A DNA stretch of 64,000 nt, taken from contig NZ_AP027081.1 of assembly GCF_030295425.1 (NCBI RefSeq), forward strand, positions 3,641,001-3,705,000, read 5' to 3'. The notes beneath the pieces were generated by a model. That model made no database searches. It worked only from the letters and a program-made list of their open reading frames with translations, and was not told the DNA's origin. Made by a program: the position numbers and the translations under genes. Within the stretch, counting starts at the first letter, position 1; every line of letters starts with the position of its first letter. Source of the DNA: Mesoterricola sediminis. Its GTDB lineage: Bacteria > Acidobacteriota > Holophagae > Holophagales > Holophagaceae. Of this stretch, positions 8,694-16,759 are shown piece by piece.

Positions 8694-10199
8694 ATGCCCG
8701 CCGCCCCGATCCTTTCCGCCATGCTGACCGCCCCCGTGTACGAGGTGGCCCTGGAGACCCCCCTGCAGGCGGCCCCCATCCTCTCGGCGGCCCTGGGCCA
8801 CCGGGTCTGGCTGAAACGGGAGGACCTGCAGCCGGTCCACTCGTTCAAGCTCCGGGGCGCCTATGTGAAGATGGCCCGCCTGTCCCCCGAGGCCCGGGCC
8901 CGGGGGGTGGTGGCCGCCTCGGCGGGGAACCACGCCCAGGGGGTGGCCCTGGCCGCAAGCCGGCTGGGATGCCAGGCCGTCATCGTCATGCCCGTCACCA
9001 CCCCCGTCCTCAAGGTGGAAGCCGTCCGCAGGCTGGGCGCGGAGGTGCGCCTCCACGGCGACACCTTCGACGAAGCCGCCGCCTTGGCCCGGACCCTGGC
9101 GGAGGGCGGCCTCACCCCCGTGCCCCCCTACGACGATCCCGACGTCATCGCCGGCCAGGGGACGGTGGGCCTGGAACTGCTCCGCCAGCGGCCCGGGGGC
9201 CTCGACGCGGTGTTCGTCCCGGTGGGCGGGGGCGGCCTCATCGCGGGCGTGGCCACCTGCCTGAAGCAGCTCGCGCCCCAGGTGAAGGTGATCGGCGTGG
9301 AGCCGGCCGACTCCGACTGCCTCGCCCGGGCGCTGGAGGCGGGACGCCCCGTGAGCCTCGATCATCCGGGGCTCTTCGCGGACGGGGTGGCGGTGCGCCA
9401 GGTCGGGGCCCTGCCCTTCACCCTCTGCCGGGACACGGTGGACGAGGTGGTGCGCGTGGGCACGGACGAGATCTGCGCGGCCATCAAGGACGTGTTCTGC
9501 GAGAACCGCTCCCTCCTGGAGCCCAGCGGGGCCCTCGCGGTGGCGGGACTCCGGACCTGGGCCGCGGGCCGGCGGAACCTGGACCTGGCCGCCATCCTCA
9601 GCGGGGCCAACCTGGACTTCGACCGGCTCCGCTTCGTGGCGGAGCGCGCCGGCACCGGCGACTCGGTGGAGGCGGTGCTGGCCGTCACCATCCCCGAGCG
9701 CCCCGGGAGCTTCCTGGCCTTCTGCGAGCTGATCGGCCAGCGCCCCATCACCGAATTCAACTACCGGCGCTCGGATCCCGAGGCCGCGCACGTCTTCGTG
9801 GGGGTGAAGGCCGGGGGCCGCGCCGAGGCCCGGGAGCTCGTGGATCGCCTGCGCGGCGCTGGCCTCGGGGCCCTGGACCTCACCGACGACGAGCTCGCCA
9901 AGACCCACCTCCGGCACATGACCTGGGGCCGGGCCCCGGACCCCGGCCGGGAGCATCTCTTCCGGTTCGAGTTCCCCGAGCGCCCCGGCGCCCTCCTCAA
10001 GTTCCTCCGCCGCATGGCGCCGGGCTGGGACATCACCCTGTTCCACTACCGCAACCACGGCGCGGACGTGGGGCGCGTCCTGGCGGGCCTCCTCGTCCCC
10101 CCCGAGGACGAGGCGGACCTCCTCGACGCCCTCGCCGACCTGGGCTATCCCTGGGTGGACGAGACGGCCAGTCCCGCCTACCGGGCCCTGCTGCTCTAG
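8694..10199 (+). CDS. ilvA: Threonine ammonia-lyase, biosynthetic (threonine deaminase)
   Basis: 501 residues from the ATG giving MPAAPILSAML. Fold-type II PLP enzyme: the Schiff-base lysine is K52 in HSFKLRGA, the phosphate-binding glycine loop GGGGLIAG is at 178-185, and SAGNH is also present. Two ACT-like regulatory domains follow (about 325-400 and 418-495, the second starting near FRFEFPERPG), as in the long biosynthetic enzyme that isoleucine inhibits and valine activates, rather than the short catabolic TdcB. It converts threonine to 2-oxobutanoate, the first step of isoleucine synthesis. A leader peptide and attenuator precede it; its stop lies inside a bidirectional terminator hairpin shared with the convergent PilZ gene. 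Confidence 0.96.
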   Translation: MPAAPILSAMLTAPVYEVALETPLQAAPILSAALGHRVWLKREDLQPVHSFKLRGAYVKMARLSPEARARGVVAASAGNHAQGVALAASRLGCQAVIVMPVTTPVLKVEAVRRLGAEVRLHGDTFDEAAALARTLAEGGLTPVPPYDDPDVIAGQGTVGLELLRQRPGGLDAVFVPVGGGGLIAGVATCLKQLAPQVKVIGVEPADSDCLARALEAGRPVSLDHPGLFADGVAVRQVGALPFTLCRDTVDEVVRVGTDEICAAIKDVFCENRSLLEPSGALAVAGLRTWAAGRRNLDLAAILSGANLDFDRLRFVAERAGTGDSVEAVLAVTIPERPGSFLAFCELIGQRPITEFNYRRSDPEAAHVFVGVKAGGRAEARELVDRLRGAGLGALDLTDDELAKTHLRHMTWGRAPDPGREHLFRFEFPERPGALLKFLRRMAPGWDITLFHYRNHGADVGRVLAGLLVPPEDEADLLDALADLGYPWVDETASPAYRALLL

Positions 10200-10248
10200 A
10201 CATCATGGAGTGGCCCCGCAATGAATGAGGGGCCACTGCATGGTGTCT
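10198..10248. terminator. Bidirectional hairpin terminator, copy 1 of a dispersed 50-bp hairpin
   Basis: Arms 10198-10217 and 10229-10248 pair over 20 positions with few mismatches around loop GCAATGAATGA. It overlaps the stop codons of both ilvA (+) and the PilZ gene (-), as expected of a two-way terminator. Core and loop resemble the hairpin at 23342-23390 behind the porin gene (shared GGCCCCGCAA and GATG/AATG-AGGGGCCA). Confidence 0.75.
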
Positions 10249-11359
10249 AGGAGCCCGGCTCCTGGGCGAACAGGCCCTGGGCGAGGCGGCGGAGGGGGGC
10301 CCCGCCGTCCCGGTCCAGGGTGGTGCCGAGGACGGCCTCCCAGTCGTTGGCCAGGGCCATCATCCGGGCCGGCTCGACCCCTTCGCCCAGCAGGGCGAAG
10401 GGGCGCTTCCCGCGGAGGGGCTCCAGCAGGATGGCCAGGCGCCGGACCTGGTCCGGATCCAGGGACGCCACGTGGCAGAGCACGAGGACGCGGGCCCGCT
10501 CCCCCAGGATCCGGACGCCCTGGACCGTCGCCGGCAGGCGCCGCACCGGCGGCAGCCCCTCGAAGAGCTCCCTCAGCCGGGCCTCCAGTTCCGGGCCCCC
10601 GCCCAGGAGCCCGATCACGGGGACCTCCGGGGCCAGGTCCAGGGCCTCGCGGGGGGCGGGCCGGGGCCCCTCCTCCTCCGTTTCCAGGAACTGCGCGAGG
10701 GCCTCCTCCCGCTTCTGGAAGGTCCAGCGCGCGAGGTCGTCCAGGAGGGCCCCGTGGAGGGTCGGGCGGAACTCCATCCCCACGCTGTTGCCGCGCCGGT
10801 GCCGGACCCGGGCGCGGCCGTTGATGGTGATCGCGGGCGTCAGGGGGATCGACACGTGGATCTCGTCGTCGATCTGCACGTCCTCGTCGCCCAGGTTCTG
10901 CCCCGCGAAGACCCGAGCCCCCCCGGTGCTGATGTTCACCAGGCTCCCCCGGAGCAGTTCGTAGCGCCGCGAGCTGAAGGTGACCTGGACCCGCCCCACC
11001 TTCTCCACCCGGTACGCCCGCCGGAAATCGTCGTTCTCCAGCTCCTCGGGAATGGCCAGGCGCAGGGAGCGCCGGCCCCGGGCCACGCCGAGGCCCGCCA
11101 GCCGCGTCCCGGCGCTGAAGATCCGCGGGCCGAAGGGGAACCGCACCTTGAGGCCGGGCGCCTTCAGCGCGAAGAGCGCCTCATCGCGGCTCATGGTCGC
11201 GGTCACATGGAAGACCTCCTGGTCCAGCCAGAGGAAGTTCAGGTCGAACTTGGCGTTCGGCGTGACGAGGATGGCGAGTTCATTGCGATCGCAGACGCGC
11301 TTCAGGGTGTCCCGGATGACGGCGGGATTGCGGACGAAGGCGTTGTCGTCGCTGGCCAA
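10247..11359 (-). CDS. PilZ-domain protein with YcgR-like N-terminal domain
   Basis: About 370 residues from a TTG start (LASDDNAFVRNP) preceded by GGGAGGG; the frame is open further upstream but has no better site. Residues 1-105 resemble the flagellar-brake N-terminal domain of YcgR. A PilZ domain follows at about 111-220, with the c-di-GMP motifs RRAYR (113-117) and NISTGG (142-147, consensus D/NxSxxG). The C-terminal 130 residues form an extra domain I do not recognise. PilZ proteins bind c-di-GMP and modulate motility or export machinery. This effector shares the window with an HD-GYP and a GGDEF-EAL protein. Confidence 0.85.
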   Translation of the reverse strand: MASDDNAFVRNPAVIRDTLKRVCDRNELAILVTPNAKFDLNFLWLDQEVFHVTATMSRDEALFALKAPGLKVRFPFGPRIFSAGTRLAGLGVARGRRSLRLAIPEELENDDFRRAYRVEKVGRVQVTFSSRRYELLRGSLVNISTGGARVFAGQNLGDEDVQIDDEIHVSIPLTPAITINGRARVRHRRGNSVGMEFRPTLHGALLDDLARWTFQKREEALAQFLETEEEGPRPAPREALDLAPEVPVIGLLGGGPELEARLRELFEGLPPVRRLPATVQGVRILGERARVLVLCHVASLDPDQVRRLAILLEPLRGKRPFALLGEGVEPARMMALANDWEAVLGTTLDRDGGAPLRRLAQGLFAQEPGS

Positions 11360-11553
11360 GGGTCCCTCCCGTGCGGATCGGATTGGGCCCAGTATCCACG
11401 AGGCGGGGGCGAACTGGTGAAAATTCGTGCCCAGCCAGGACCGTCCCCCCTTTTCTGCTCCGCCCGCCCCCGGGAACCCTGGAATATAATCCATTTACCT
11501 TCATCAAGTTTCCTCGTTTCCCCCGGCCGGAATTCGGCCATAATCGCCGCGTG

Positions 11554-12396
11554 ATGCCCCCGCACGAACCGGACACCCCCCTGGCCCAGGTCCAGCGCAG
11601 GCACCGGCTTACCGTCCTCGGCGCCGGGGGTCCCCCCATGCTCTTCTGCCACGGCTTCGGCACGGACCAGAGCCTGTGGCGCCTGCTGGCGCCGCGCTTC
11701 GGGAACACGCACCAGGTCGTCCTCATGGACCACGTGGGCACCGGCGGCTCGGACACCTCCGCCTACCGCAAGGAGCGCTACGCCTCGCTGGACGGGTACG
11801 TGGAGGACGTGCTCGAGGTCTGCCGCGTCCTGGATCTCCGGAACCTCGTCTACGTGGGCCATTCGGTGAGCGCCATGATCGGGCTGCGGGCCGCCCTGGC
11901 CGAACCTGAGCGCTTCGCCTGCCTCGCCATGGTGGGGGCCTCGCCCCGCTACCTGGAGGACGCGGACTACCACGGCGGGTTCACCGCCTCCGACGTGGAG
12001 GAGCTGCTGGAGGCCTTCGACCTCAACCGGGAGGTGTGGGCCAGCCACCTGGCCGTGACCGCCGCCGCGGCCCCGGAACAGCCCTGGATCGTCCAGGAGA
12101 TCGAGGCCCAGTTCCTGCACGCGGTGCCCGCCATCCTCCGCCAGTTCGCCCGCGTCACCTTCTCGGTGGACGATCGTCCCCTGCTGGGCCGGTGCCCGGT
12201 GCCCGTGCTCCTGCTCCAGTCCCGCGAGGACCCCATCGTTCCCGAGGCGGTCAGCCACTACCTCGCCGCTGGCCTCCCGGAGGCCCACCTGGTCTTCCTC
12301 GATACGGCGGGCCACTTCGCCCAGCTCAGCGCCCCCGACGAGGTGGAACGCCACCTGCGCGCCTTCCTCGCCAACGGGAGAGGCGCCCGTGGATGA
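11554..12396 (+). CDS. Alpha/beta hydrolase, RsbQ-like
   Basis: 280 residues; ATG at 11554 (an adjacent GTG at 11551 is possible). Alpha/beta-hydrolase fold with oxyanion region FCHGFGTDQS, nucleophile S104 in GHSVSAMIG, the acidic residue in SREDPIVP and the catalytic histidine in TAGHFAQLS. The length and motifs match RsbQ of Bacillus, which supports the PAS-domain phosphatase RsbP in energy-stress signalling, and the KAI2/D14 relatives. The stop overlaps the next gene, a PAS histidine kinase, by 8 bases. That pairing supports the idea that the hydrolase generates or processes a ligand for the PAS domain. Confidence 0.85.
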   Translation: MPPHEPDTPLAQVQRRHRLTVLGAGGPPMLFCHGFGTDQSLWRLLAPRFGNTHQVVLMDHVGTGGSDTSAYRKERYASLDGYVEDVLEVCRVLDLRNLVYVGHSVSAMIGLRAALAEPERFACLAMVGASPRYLEDADYHGGFTASDVEELLEAFDLNREVWASHLAVTAAAAPEQPWIVQEIEAQFLHAVPAILRQFARVTFSVDDRPLLGRCPVPVLLLQSREDPIVPEAVSHYLAAGLPEAHLVFLDTAGHFAQLSAPDEVERHLRAFLANGRGARG

Positions 12397-13558
12397 CCGG
12401 CCTCCCGACCTGACCGCCTGGTTCGACGCGATCCCCGTGGGCCTGGTGGAGGCCCATCCCGACGGCCGGATCCGGCGGGTCAATGCCACCCTCCTGGGCT
12501 GGACCGGCTACGCCGCCGCGGACCTGCTGGACCAGGTCTGGTACGACCGCCTCCTCTCCCCGGGCGCCCGGGTCCTCGCCCGAACCCACATCCTGCCCAT
12601 CCTCGCCCGGGAAGGACGGCTCGACCGCCTCATCCTGGACCTCCTGGCCCGGGACGGCCGCCGGATCCACGCGGTGGTCCACGTGGCCCGGGTGGCTGGA
12701 ACCGAGGGGGACCCGCCCCACGACCGCCTGACCTTCATCGAGGCGCCGGAACGCCGGGCCTGGGAGGAGCAGCTCATCAAGGCCAACCGGGCCGCGGAGG
12801 ACGCCCTGGAGGCCCTCCGGGAGCTGAACCTGGACCTGGAGGCCAAGGTCGCGGAGCGCACGGAGGCCTTGGCCAGCGCCAACAAGGACCTGGACGCCTA
12901 CGCCCGGAGCGTGGCCCACGACCTGCGCGGCCCCCTCCAGGCCATCCTGGCCCTGGGCCAGGCCCTGGAAGCCAGCGCCGGGCCCACCCTGGCGGCGCCC
13001 GACGCCACCCGCCTGACCAAGCTCCTGCGGGCGGCCGGCTCCATGGAGACCCTCATCGGCGGCCTGCTCCAGTTGGCCCGGGCCAGCGGTTCGCCCCTGA
13101 CCCGCCAGCCCGTGGACCTCTCCGCCATCGCCGCCCGGGTCTGCGGCGAACTCCAGGCCGGCCACCCCGGCCGCGCCGTGGCCCTGACCGTGGCCTCCGG
13201 CCTCCACGCCTGGGGGGACCCCGCCCTCCTGGAAGTGGTGCTCCGCAACCTCCTGAGCAACGCCTGGAAGTACACGGCCGCCACCCCCGAGGCCCGCATC
13301 GCCTTCGAGCGGGAGGGGGACGGGGCCTTCGTCGTGCGGGACAACGGGGCGGGCTTCGACATGGCCGTCTCCGACCGCCTCTTCCAGCCCTTCCAGCGCC
13401 TCCACGACGCCCAGGCCTTCCCCGGCATCGGCCTGGGCCTCGTCGCCGTCAAGCGCATCATCGAGCGCCACGGCGGCCACCTGCGGGTGCTGGCCGCCCC
13501 CGGGCGGGGGGCCGCCTTCCACTTCACGCTCGGGGATCCGCCGGAGCCCGGAGCCTGA
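12389..13558 (+). CDS. PAS-domain sensor histidine kinase
   Basis: 389 residues from GTG, with GGGAGAGG just upstream. PAS domain at about 8-118, a short coiled coil at about 120-170, a HisKA domain with phosphoacceptor H177 in VAHDLRGPL, and a HATPase domain with the N box (NLLSNAWKYT), G1 (DNGAGFD) and G2 (GIGLGLVAVKRII). No transmembrane segments, so it is cytosolic. It is translated with the RsbQ-like hydrolase, which probably supplies or modifies the PAS ligand. No response regulator is adjacent. Confidence 0.92.
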   Translation: MDDRPPDLTAWFDAIPVGLVEAHPDGRIRRVNATLLGWTGYAAADLLDQVWYDRLLSPGARVLARTHILPILAREGRLDRLILDLLARDGRRIHAVVHVARVAGTEGDPPHDRLTFIEAPERRAWEEQLIKANRAAEDALEALRELNLDLEAKVAERTEALASANKDLDAYARSVAHDLRGPLQAILALGQALEASAGPTLAAPDATRLTKLLRAAGSMETLIGGLLQLARASGSPLTRQPVDLSAIAARVCGELQAGHPGRAVALTVASGLHAWGDPALLEVVLRNLLSNAWKYTAATPEARIAFEREGDGAFVVRDNGAGFDMAVSDRLFQPFQRLHDAQAFPGIGLGLVAVKRIIERHGGHLRVLAAPGRGAAFHFTLGDPPEPGA

Positions 13559-13595
13559 CCACCTTTCCCGGGGCCGGGGCCCCGGCGAGAATGGC

Positions 13596-14006
13596 ATGCG
13601 GGGAGGCGGCGCGGTGGACGCATCGGTGATCGAAGTCGTGGCGGCGGTGGCGGTCCGGGAGGGGCGCCACCTGGTGTGCCAGCGACCCGCCCACAAGCGC
13701 CACGGGGGACTCTGGGAGTTTCCCGGCGGCAAGCTGGAACCGGGGGAAACCCTCCAGGAGGCCGTCCGGCGCGAGCTGGCGGAGGAGTTGGGGGTGGAAG
13801 GGACGGAGGCGGGTCCCTGCCTGGCCACCTTCCACGATCCCGGGTCCCCCTACCGGGTCGCCTTCCACCCCGTGACCTTCCGGGGCGAGCCCCGGTGCCT
13901 GGAGCACGCGGCCCTCGCCTGGGCGACTCCCGCGGAACTGGCCGCCCTGCCCCTGGCGCCCTCGGACCGGCGCTTCGTGGAGACGGTGCTCCTGGCGGGG
14001 GCCTGA
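13596..14006 (+). CDS. NUDIX hydrolase, MutT-like (8-oxo-dGTP diphosphatase type)
   Basis: 136 residues (or 130 from the GTG at 13614). The Nudix box is complete: GGKLEPGETLQEAVRRELAE followed by ELG, matching GX5EX7REUXEEXGU. The start VIEVVAAVAVREGRHLVCQR and LWEFPGGK match MutT, which sanitises 8-oxo-dGTP in the nucleotide pool. It follows the PAS kinase by 37 bases on the same strand. Confidence 0.9.
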   Translation: MRGGGAVDASVIEVVAAVAVREGRHLVCQRPAHKRHGGLWEFPGGKLEPGETLQEAVRRELAEELGVEGTEAGPCLATFHDPGSPYRVAFHPVTFRGEPRCLEHAALAWATPAELAALPLAPSDRRFVETVLLAGA

Positions 14007-14061
14007 GGCCCCGGGGGGTGCTACAACGGAAGGGGGCCCCGCCCCGGAAGAAAGGAATCCC

Positions 14062-14871
14062 ATGCCGAACCTCCAAGCCCTGGGCGCGGGAGACGCCCTC
14101 GCGGCCGTCCGCGCGAAGGCCCCCCTTGTCCACAACATCACGAACTTCGTCGTCATGAACACCACGGCCAACGCCCTGCTGGCCCTGGGCGCCTCCCCCG
14201 TGATGGCCCACGCCGAGGCCGAGATGGCCGACATGGTCGCCCTGGCCTCCGCCCTGGTGCTCAACCTCGGCACACTCACGCCGGCCTGGGTGGCGGCGAT
14301 GGTCAAGGCCGGCGAGGCCGCCAACGCCAAGGGCATCCCCATCGTGCTGGACCCCGTGGGCGCCGGCGCCACCCCCTACCGCACCGCCACCGCCCGGGAG
14401 CTCCTCCAGGCCCTGCGCCCGGCCATCCTGCGCGGCAACGCCTCCGAGATCCAGGCCGTCGCCGGGGAGCAGGTGCGCACCAAGGGCGTGGACGCCACCT
14501 CCGCCTCGGACGACGCCCTGGCCGCGGCCCAGGCCCTGCAGGCGGCCTACGGCTGCGCGGTGGCCGTCAGCGGCCCCACCGACCACATCCTCGGCGGGGG
14601 CCGCGCCTGGCGGATCCACAACGGCCACCCCCTCATGCCCCGGGTGACGGGCCTCGGCTGCACCGCCACCGCCCTTTGCGGGGCCTTCGCGGCGGTGACG
14701 CCGGATCCCGGGACCGCCGCCGCCCAGGCCATGGCCGTCATGGGCGTGGCGGGCGAGATCGCCGCCGAGGGTGCCCAGGGCCCGGGCACCCTCCAACTCG
14801 CATTCCTGGACGCCCTCTACAACCTGGAGCCCGCCACCCTGGAGGCCCGTCTGCGGGCGGACGTGCGATGA
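14062..14871 (+). CDS. thiM: Hydroxyethylthiazole kinase
   Basis: 269 residues. Recognised from PLVHNITNFVVMNTTANALLALGASPVMAHA near the N-terminus, the segment LDPVGAGATPYR, and the catalytic ATP-binding region GLGCTATALCGAF. It phosphorylates 4-methyl-5-hydroxyethylthiazole for thiamine salvage. Its stop overlaps the thiE start in ATGA, so the two are translationally coupled. The 55-base gap upstream is too short for a TPP riboswitch, and none is seen. Confidence 0.96.
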   Translation: MPNLQALGAGDALAAVRAKAPLVHNITNFVVMNTTANALLALGASPVMAHAEAEMADMVALASALVLNLGTLTPAWVAAMVKAGEAANAKGIPIVLDPVGAGATPYRTATARELLQALRPAILRGNASEIQAVAGEQVRTKGVDATSASDDALAAAQALQAAYGCAVAVSGPTDHILGGGRAWRIHNGHPLMPRVTGLGCTATALCGAFAAVTPDPGTAAAQAMAVMGVAGEIAAEGAQGPGTLQLAFLDALYNLEPATLEARLRADVR

Positions 14872-15476
14872 AGGGCCTCTGCCTGGTGACGGACCGGGCC
14901 CTCTGCGCCCCCCGGACCGTGGAGGAGGTGGTGCGCCTCGCCGTGCAGGGCGGCGCCACCTCCGTCCAGCTCCGGGACAAGGACCTCCCCACCCGGGCCT
15001 TCCTGGAAACGGCTGAACGCCTCCACGCCTTCCTCCGCCCCCGGGGGGTCCCCCTCATCATCAATGACCGGGTGGACATCGCCCTGGCCGTGGGGGCCGA
15101 AGGCATCCACGTGGGCCAGGACGACCTGCCGCCCGAGGTGGTGCGCCGCCTGGCCGGCCCCGGCGTCCTGGTGGGCCTGTCGGTGGAGACCTGGGAGGAC
15201 GTCGTCCGGGCCCAGGACCAGCCCGTGGATTACCTGGGCGTCAGCCCCGTCTATGGCACCCCCACCAAGACCGACACCAAGGGCGCCTGGGGCCTGGACG
15301 GCCTGGCCCGCATCCGGGCCTTCAGCCGGCACCCCCTGGTGGCCATCGGCGGCCTCCACGCCGGCACCATCCCCGGGGTGGTGCAGGCGGGCGCGGACGG
15401 CATCGCCGTCGTCTCCGCCCTCTGCGCCGCCCCCGACCCCGAGCGCGCGGCCCGGGAACTCGCGGCCCTCTGCTAA
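14868..15476 (+). CDS. thiE: Thiamine-phosphate synthase
   Basis: 202 residues, TIM-barrel. Signatures: VQLRDKD, IINDRVDIALAVGAEGIHVGQDDLP, and GVSPVYGTPTKTD for pyrophosphate/thiazole binding, then AIGGLHAG. It joins HMP-PP and thiazole phosphate to give thiamine phosphate. It is coupled to thiM by a 4-base overlap, so the pair completes thiazole salvage and the condensation step. A structured repeat element begins 5 bases after the stop. Confidence 0.96.
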   Translation: MKGLCLVTDRALCAPRTVEEVVRLAVQGGATSVQLRDKDLPTRAFLETAERLHAFLRPRGVPLIINDRVDIALAVGAEGIHVGQDDLPPEVVRRLAGPGVLVGLSVETWEDVVRAQDQPVDYLGVSPVYGTPTKTDTKGAWGLDGLARIRAFSRHPLVAIGGLHAGTIPGVVQAGADGIAVVSALCAAPDPERAARELAALC

Positions 15477-15480
15477 TGCA

Positions 15481-15674
15481 GCGTCCGCCAAGTTGCCTGA
15501 ATCATCCGAGGGGAGCGGCCGCTGCAGGTCCATCGGGGGCATCGCCCCCTATGGCGTCGGGAAGGCCGTGCCTTCCCGACTGTCGCCCCCTGGGGGCCCG
15601 GCAAAGGGCCCCCAGACCCCCGGCAAGTGCCGCTCCCATCGCGTACGGATGATCCAAGAGACCTGGCGGACGCG
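15481..15674. repeat. Structured 194-bp element bounded by 28-bp imperfect inverted repeats
   Basis: The left end (15481-15508, starting GCGTCCGCCAAGTTGCCTGA) and right end (15646-15674, read on the minus strand) match at about 23 of 28 positions. Between them are three strong hairpins: GGGGGC/GCCCCC near 15535-15549; a 10-bp stem GTCGGGAAGG/CCTTCCCGAC at about 15556-15580; and a 10-bp stem CTGGGGGCCC/GGGCCCCCAG at about 15590-15615. There is no convincing ORF. A third copy of the end sequence lies at 59221. It fills the gap between the convergent thiE and IPT/TIG genes and looks like a small non-coding mobile or 3'-end element. Confidence 0.7.
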
Positions 15675-15677
15675 GCG

Positions 15678-16610
15678 CTAGTCGACGGTCACCCGGAAGG
15701 GTTGGCTCGTCACCCCGTTGGACACGTGCACCTCCAGCTCCCGCCCGGGGGCCTGGAAGGTGGCCGAACCGCCTTCGCCAAAGGCCAGCACCTGGCCCGT
15801 GGCGGGGTCCCGCACCATCACGCCGACGCCCACCTCGCCGTTCCAGGTCAGGTGCACCCGGCCCGCGCCGAGCGAAACCGCCTTCGGGGGCCGGGGCGCC
15901 GCCTGCCAGCCACCCTGGCGCGCCGCGGCGACGGCGCCCCCGGCGCGGATGCGGAGCCCCGCCAGGCGCCGCGTCGTGGCCCCGTCCAGGGGCAGGGCGA
16001 AGCTGAACTGGGTCTCCCCCCCCGGCAGGTCCGCGACCTCGGCGGGGGTGAAGGGGAAGGAACGGAGCGGGGTCCCGTGGGCGTCGGTGAGTTCCAGGAC
16101 GGCCTCGCCTCCCGTGGGCATGGCCGGCAGGGCCAGGAGGGTGTAGGCGGGGGCGAGGGTCCACCGCCCCTGGCGACAGCGGCCGGAAACCAGGAGGCAG
16201 GGGACGCCCGCCACCGGCGCCTCCGGGCCCGTCGCCGCGGCGCTCCGCCCCGGACCGGGAACGGGCGGACCCCCTGCCAACGGGGCCGGCACGGGGTCGA
16301 CGGTGAAGGCGCCCGGCGCCCGGAAGGTCCCCGCGGCGGTCGCCACCACGATGGGCCCCGTGGCCGCGTCGTCCGGGACCACGAGCAGGAGCCGCCGGTC
16401 ATCCAGCACCTGGAAGGGGGCGTTGGCCTTCCCCACCGCCACGGCCTTCACCTGCTCCAGGCCGGTGCCGTAGACGGTGACCCGGGTGCCGGGGGCCCCG
16501 TGCCGGGGCAGGAAGAAGAATAGGAGCGGCCGGGAAGCGGGCGCGACGGCCATCGCGACCCAGCCGATGGACATCAGGAGGCTGGCGCGGAACAGGCGGG
16601 GACAGGCCAT
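15678..16610 (-). CDS. IPT/TIG-domain secreted protein of unknown role
   Basis: 310 residues. An N-terminal hydrophobic stretch (LFRASLLMSIGWVAMAVAPA) looks like a signal peptide. Residues about 28-105 form an IPT/TIG immunoglobulin-like fold (PRHGAPGTRVTVYGTGLEQVKAVAVG and the closing PGAFTVDPV). The C-terminal 200 residues look beta-rich, with a possible fibronectin-like end (VHLTWNGEVGVGVMVRDP). Probably periplasmic or surface exposed. No enzyme motif is seen and no function is assigned. Confidence 0.7.
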   Translation of the reverse strand: MACPRLFRASLLMSIGWVAMAVAPASRPLLFFFLPRHGAPGTRVTVYGTGLEQVKAVAVGKANAPFQVLDDRRLLLVVPDDAATGPIVVATAAGTFRAPGAFTVDPVPAPLAGGPPVPGPGRSAAATGPEAPVAGVPCLLVSGRCRQGRWTLAPAYTLLALPAMPTGGEAVLELTDAHGTPLRSFPFTPAEVADLPGGETQFSFALPLDGATTRRLAGLRIRAGGAVAAARQGGWQAAPRPPKAVSLGAGRVHLTWNGEVGVGVMVRDPATGQVLAFGEGGSATFQAPGRELEVHVSNGVTSQPFRVTVD

Positions 16611-16759
16611 GGGGGATCACCTGGACAAGGAGCTGAAAGGGTGGCCGGACAGGAGCCGGCCGTTCTGAAAAGGGCTTCAAAAAGCGCGCCGGGGGCGGAG
16701 GTGCGAAAATCGCAACATGGTGCGGCGCCGCCGCCCTGTCAAGGCGGCCCGCGCCGGGC

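Noticed and set aside
14007-14061. Search for a TPP riboswitch before thiM
   Set aside because: Only 55 bases are available and no CUGAGA-type core is visible.
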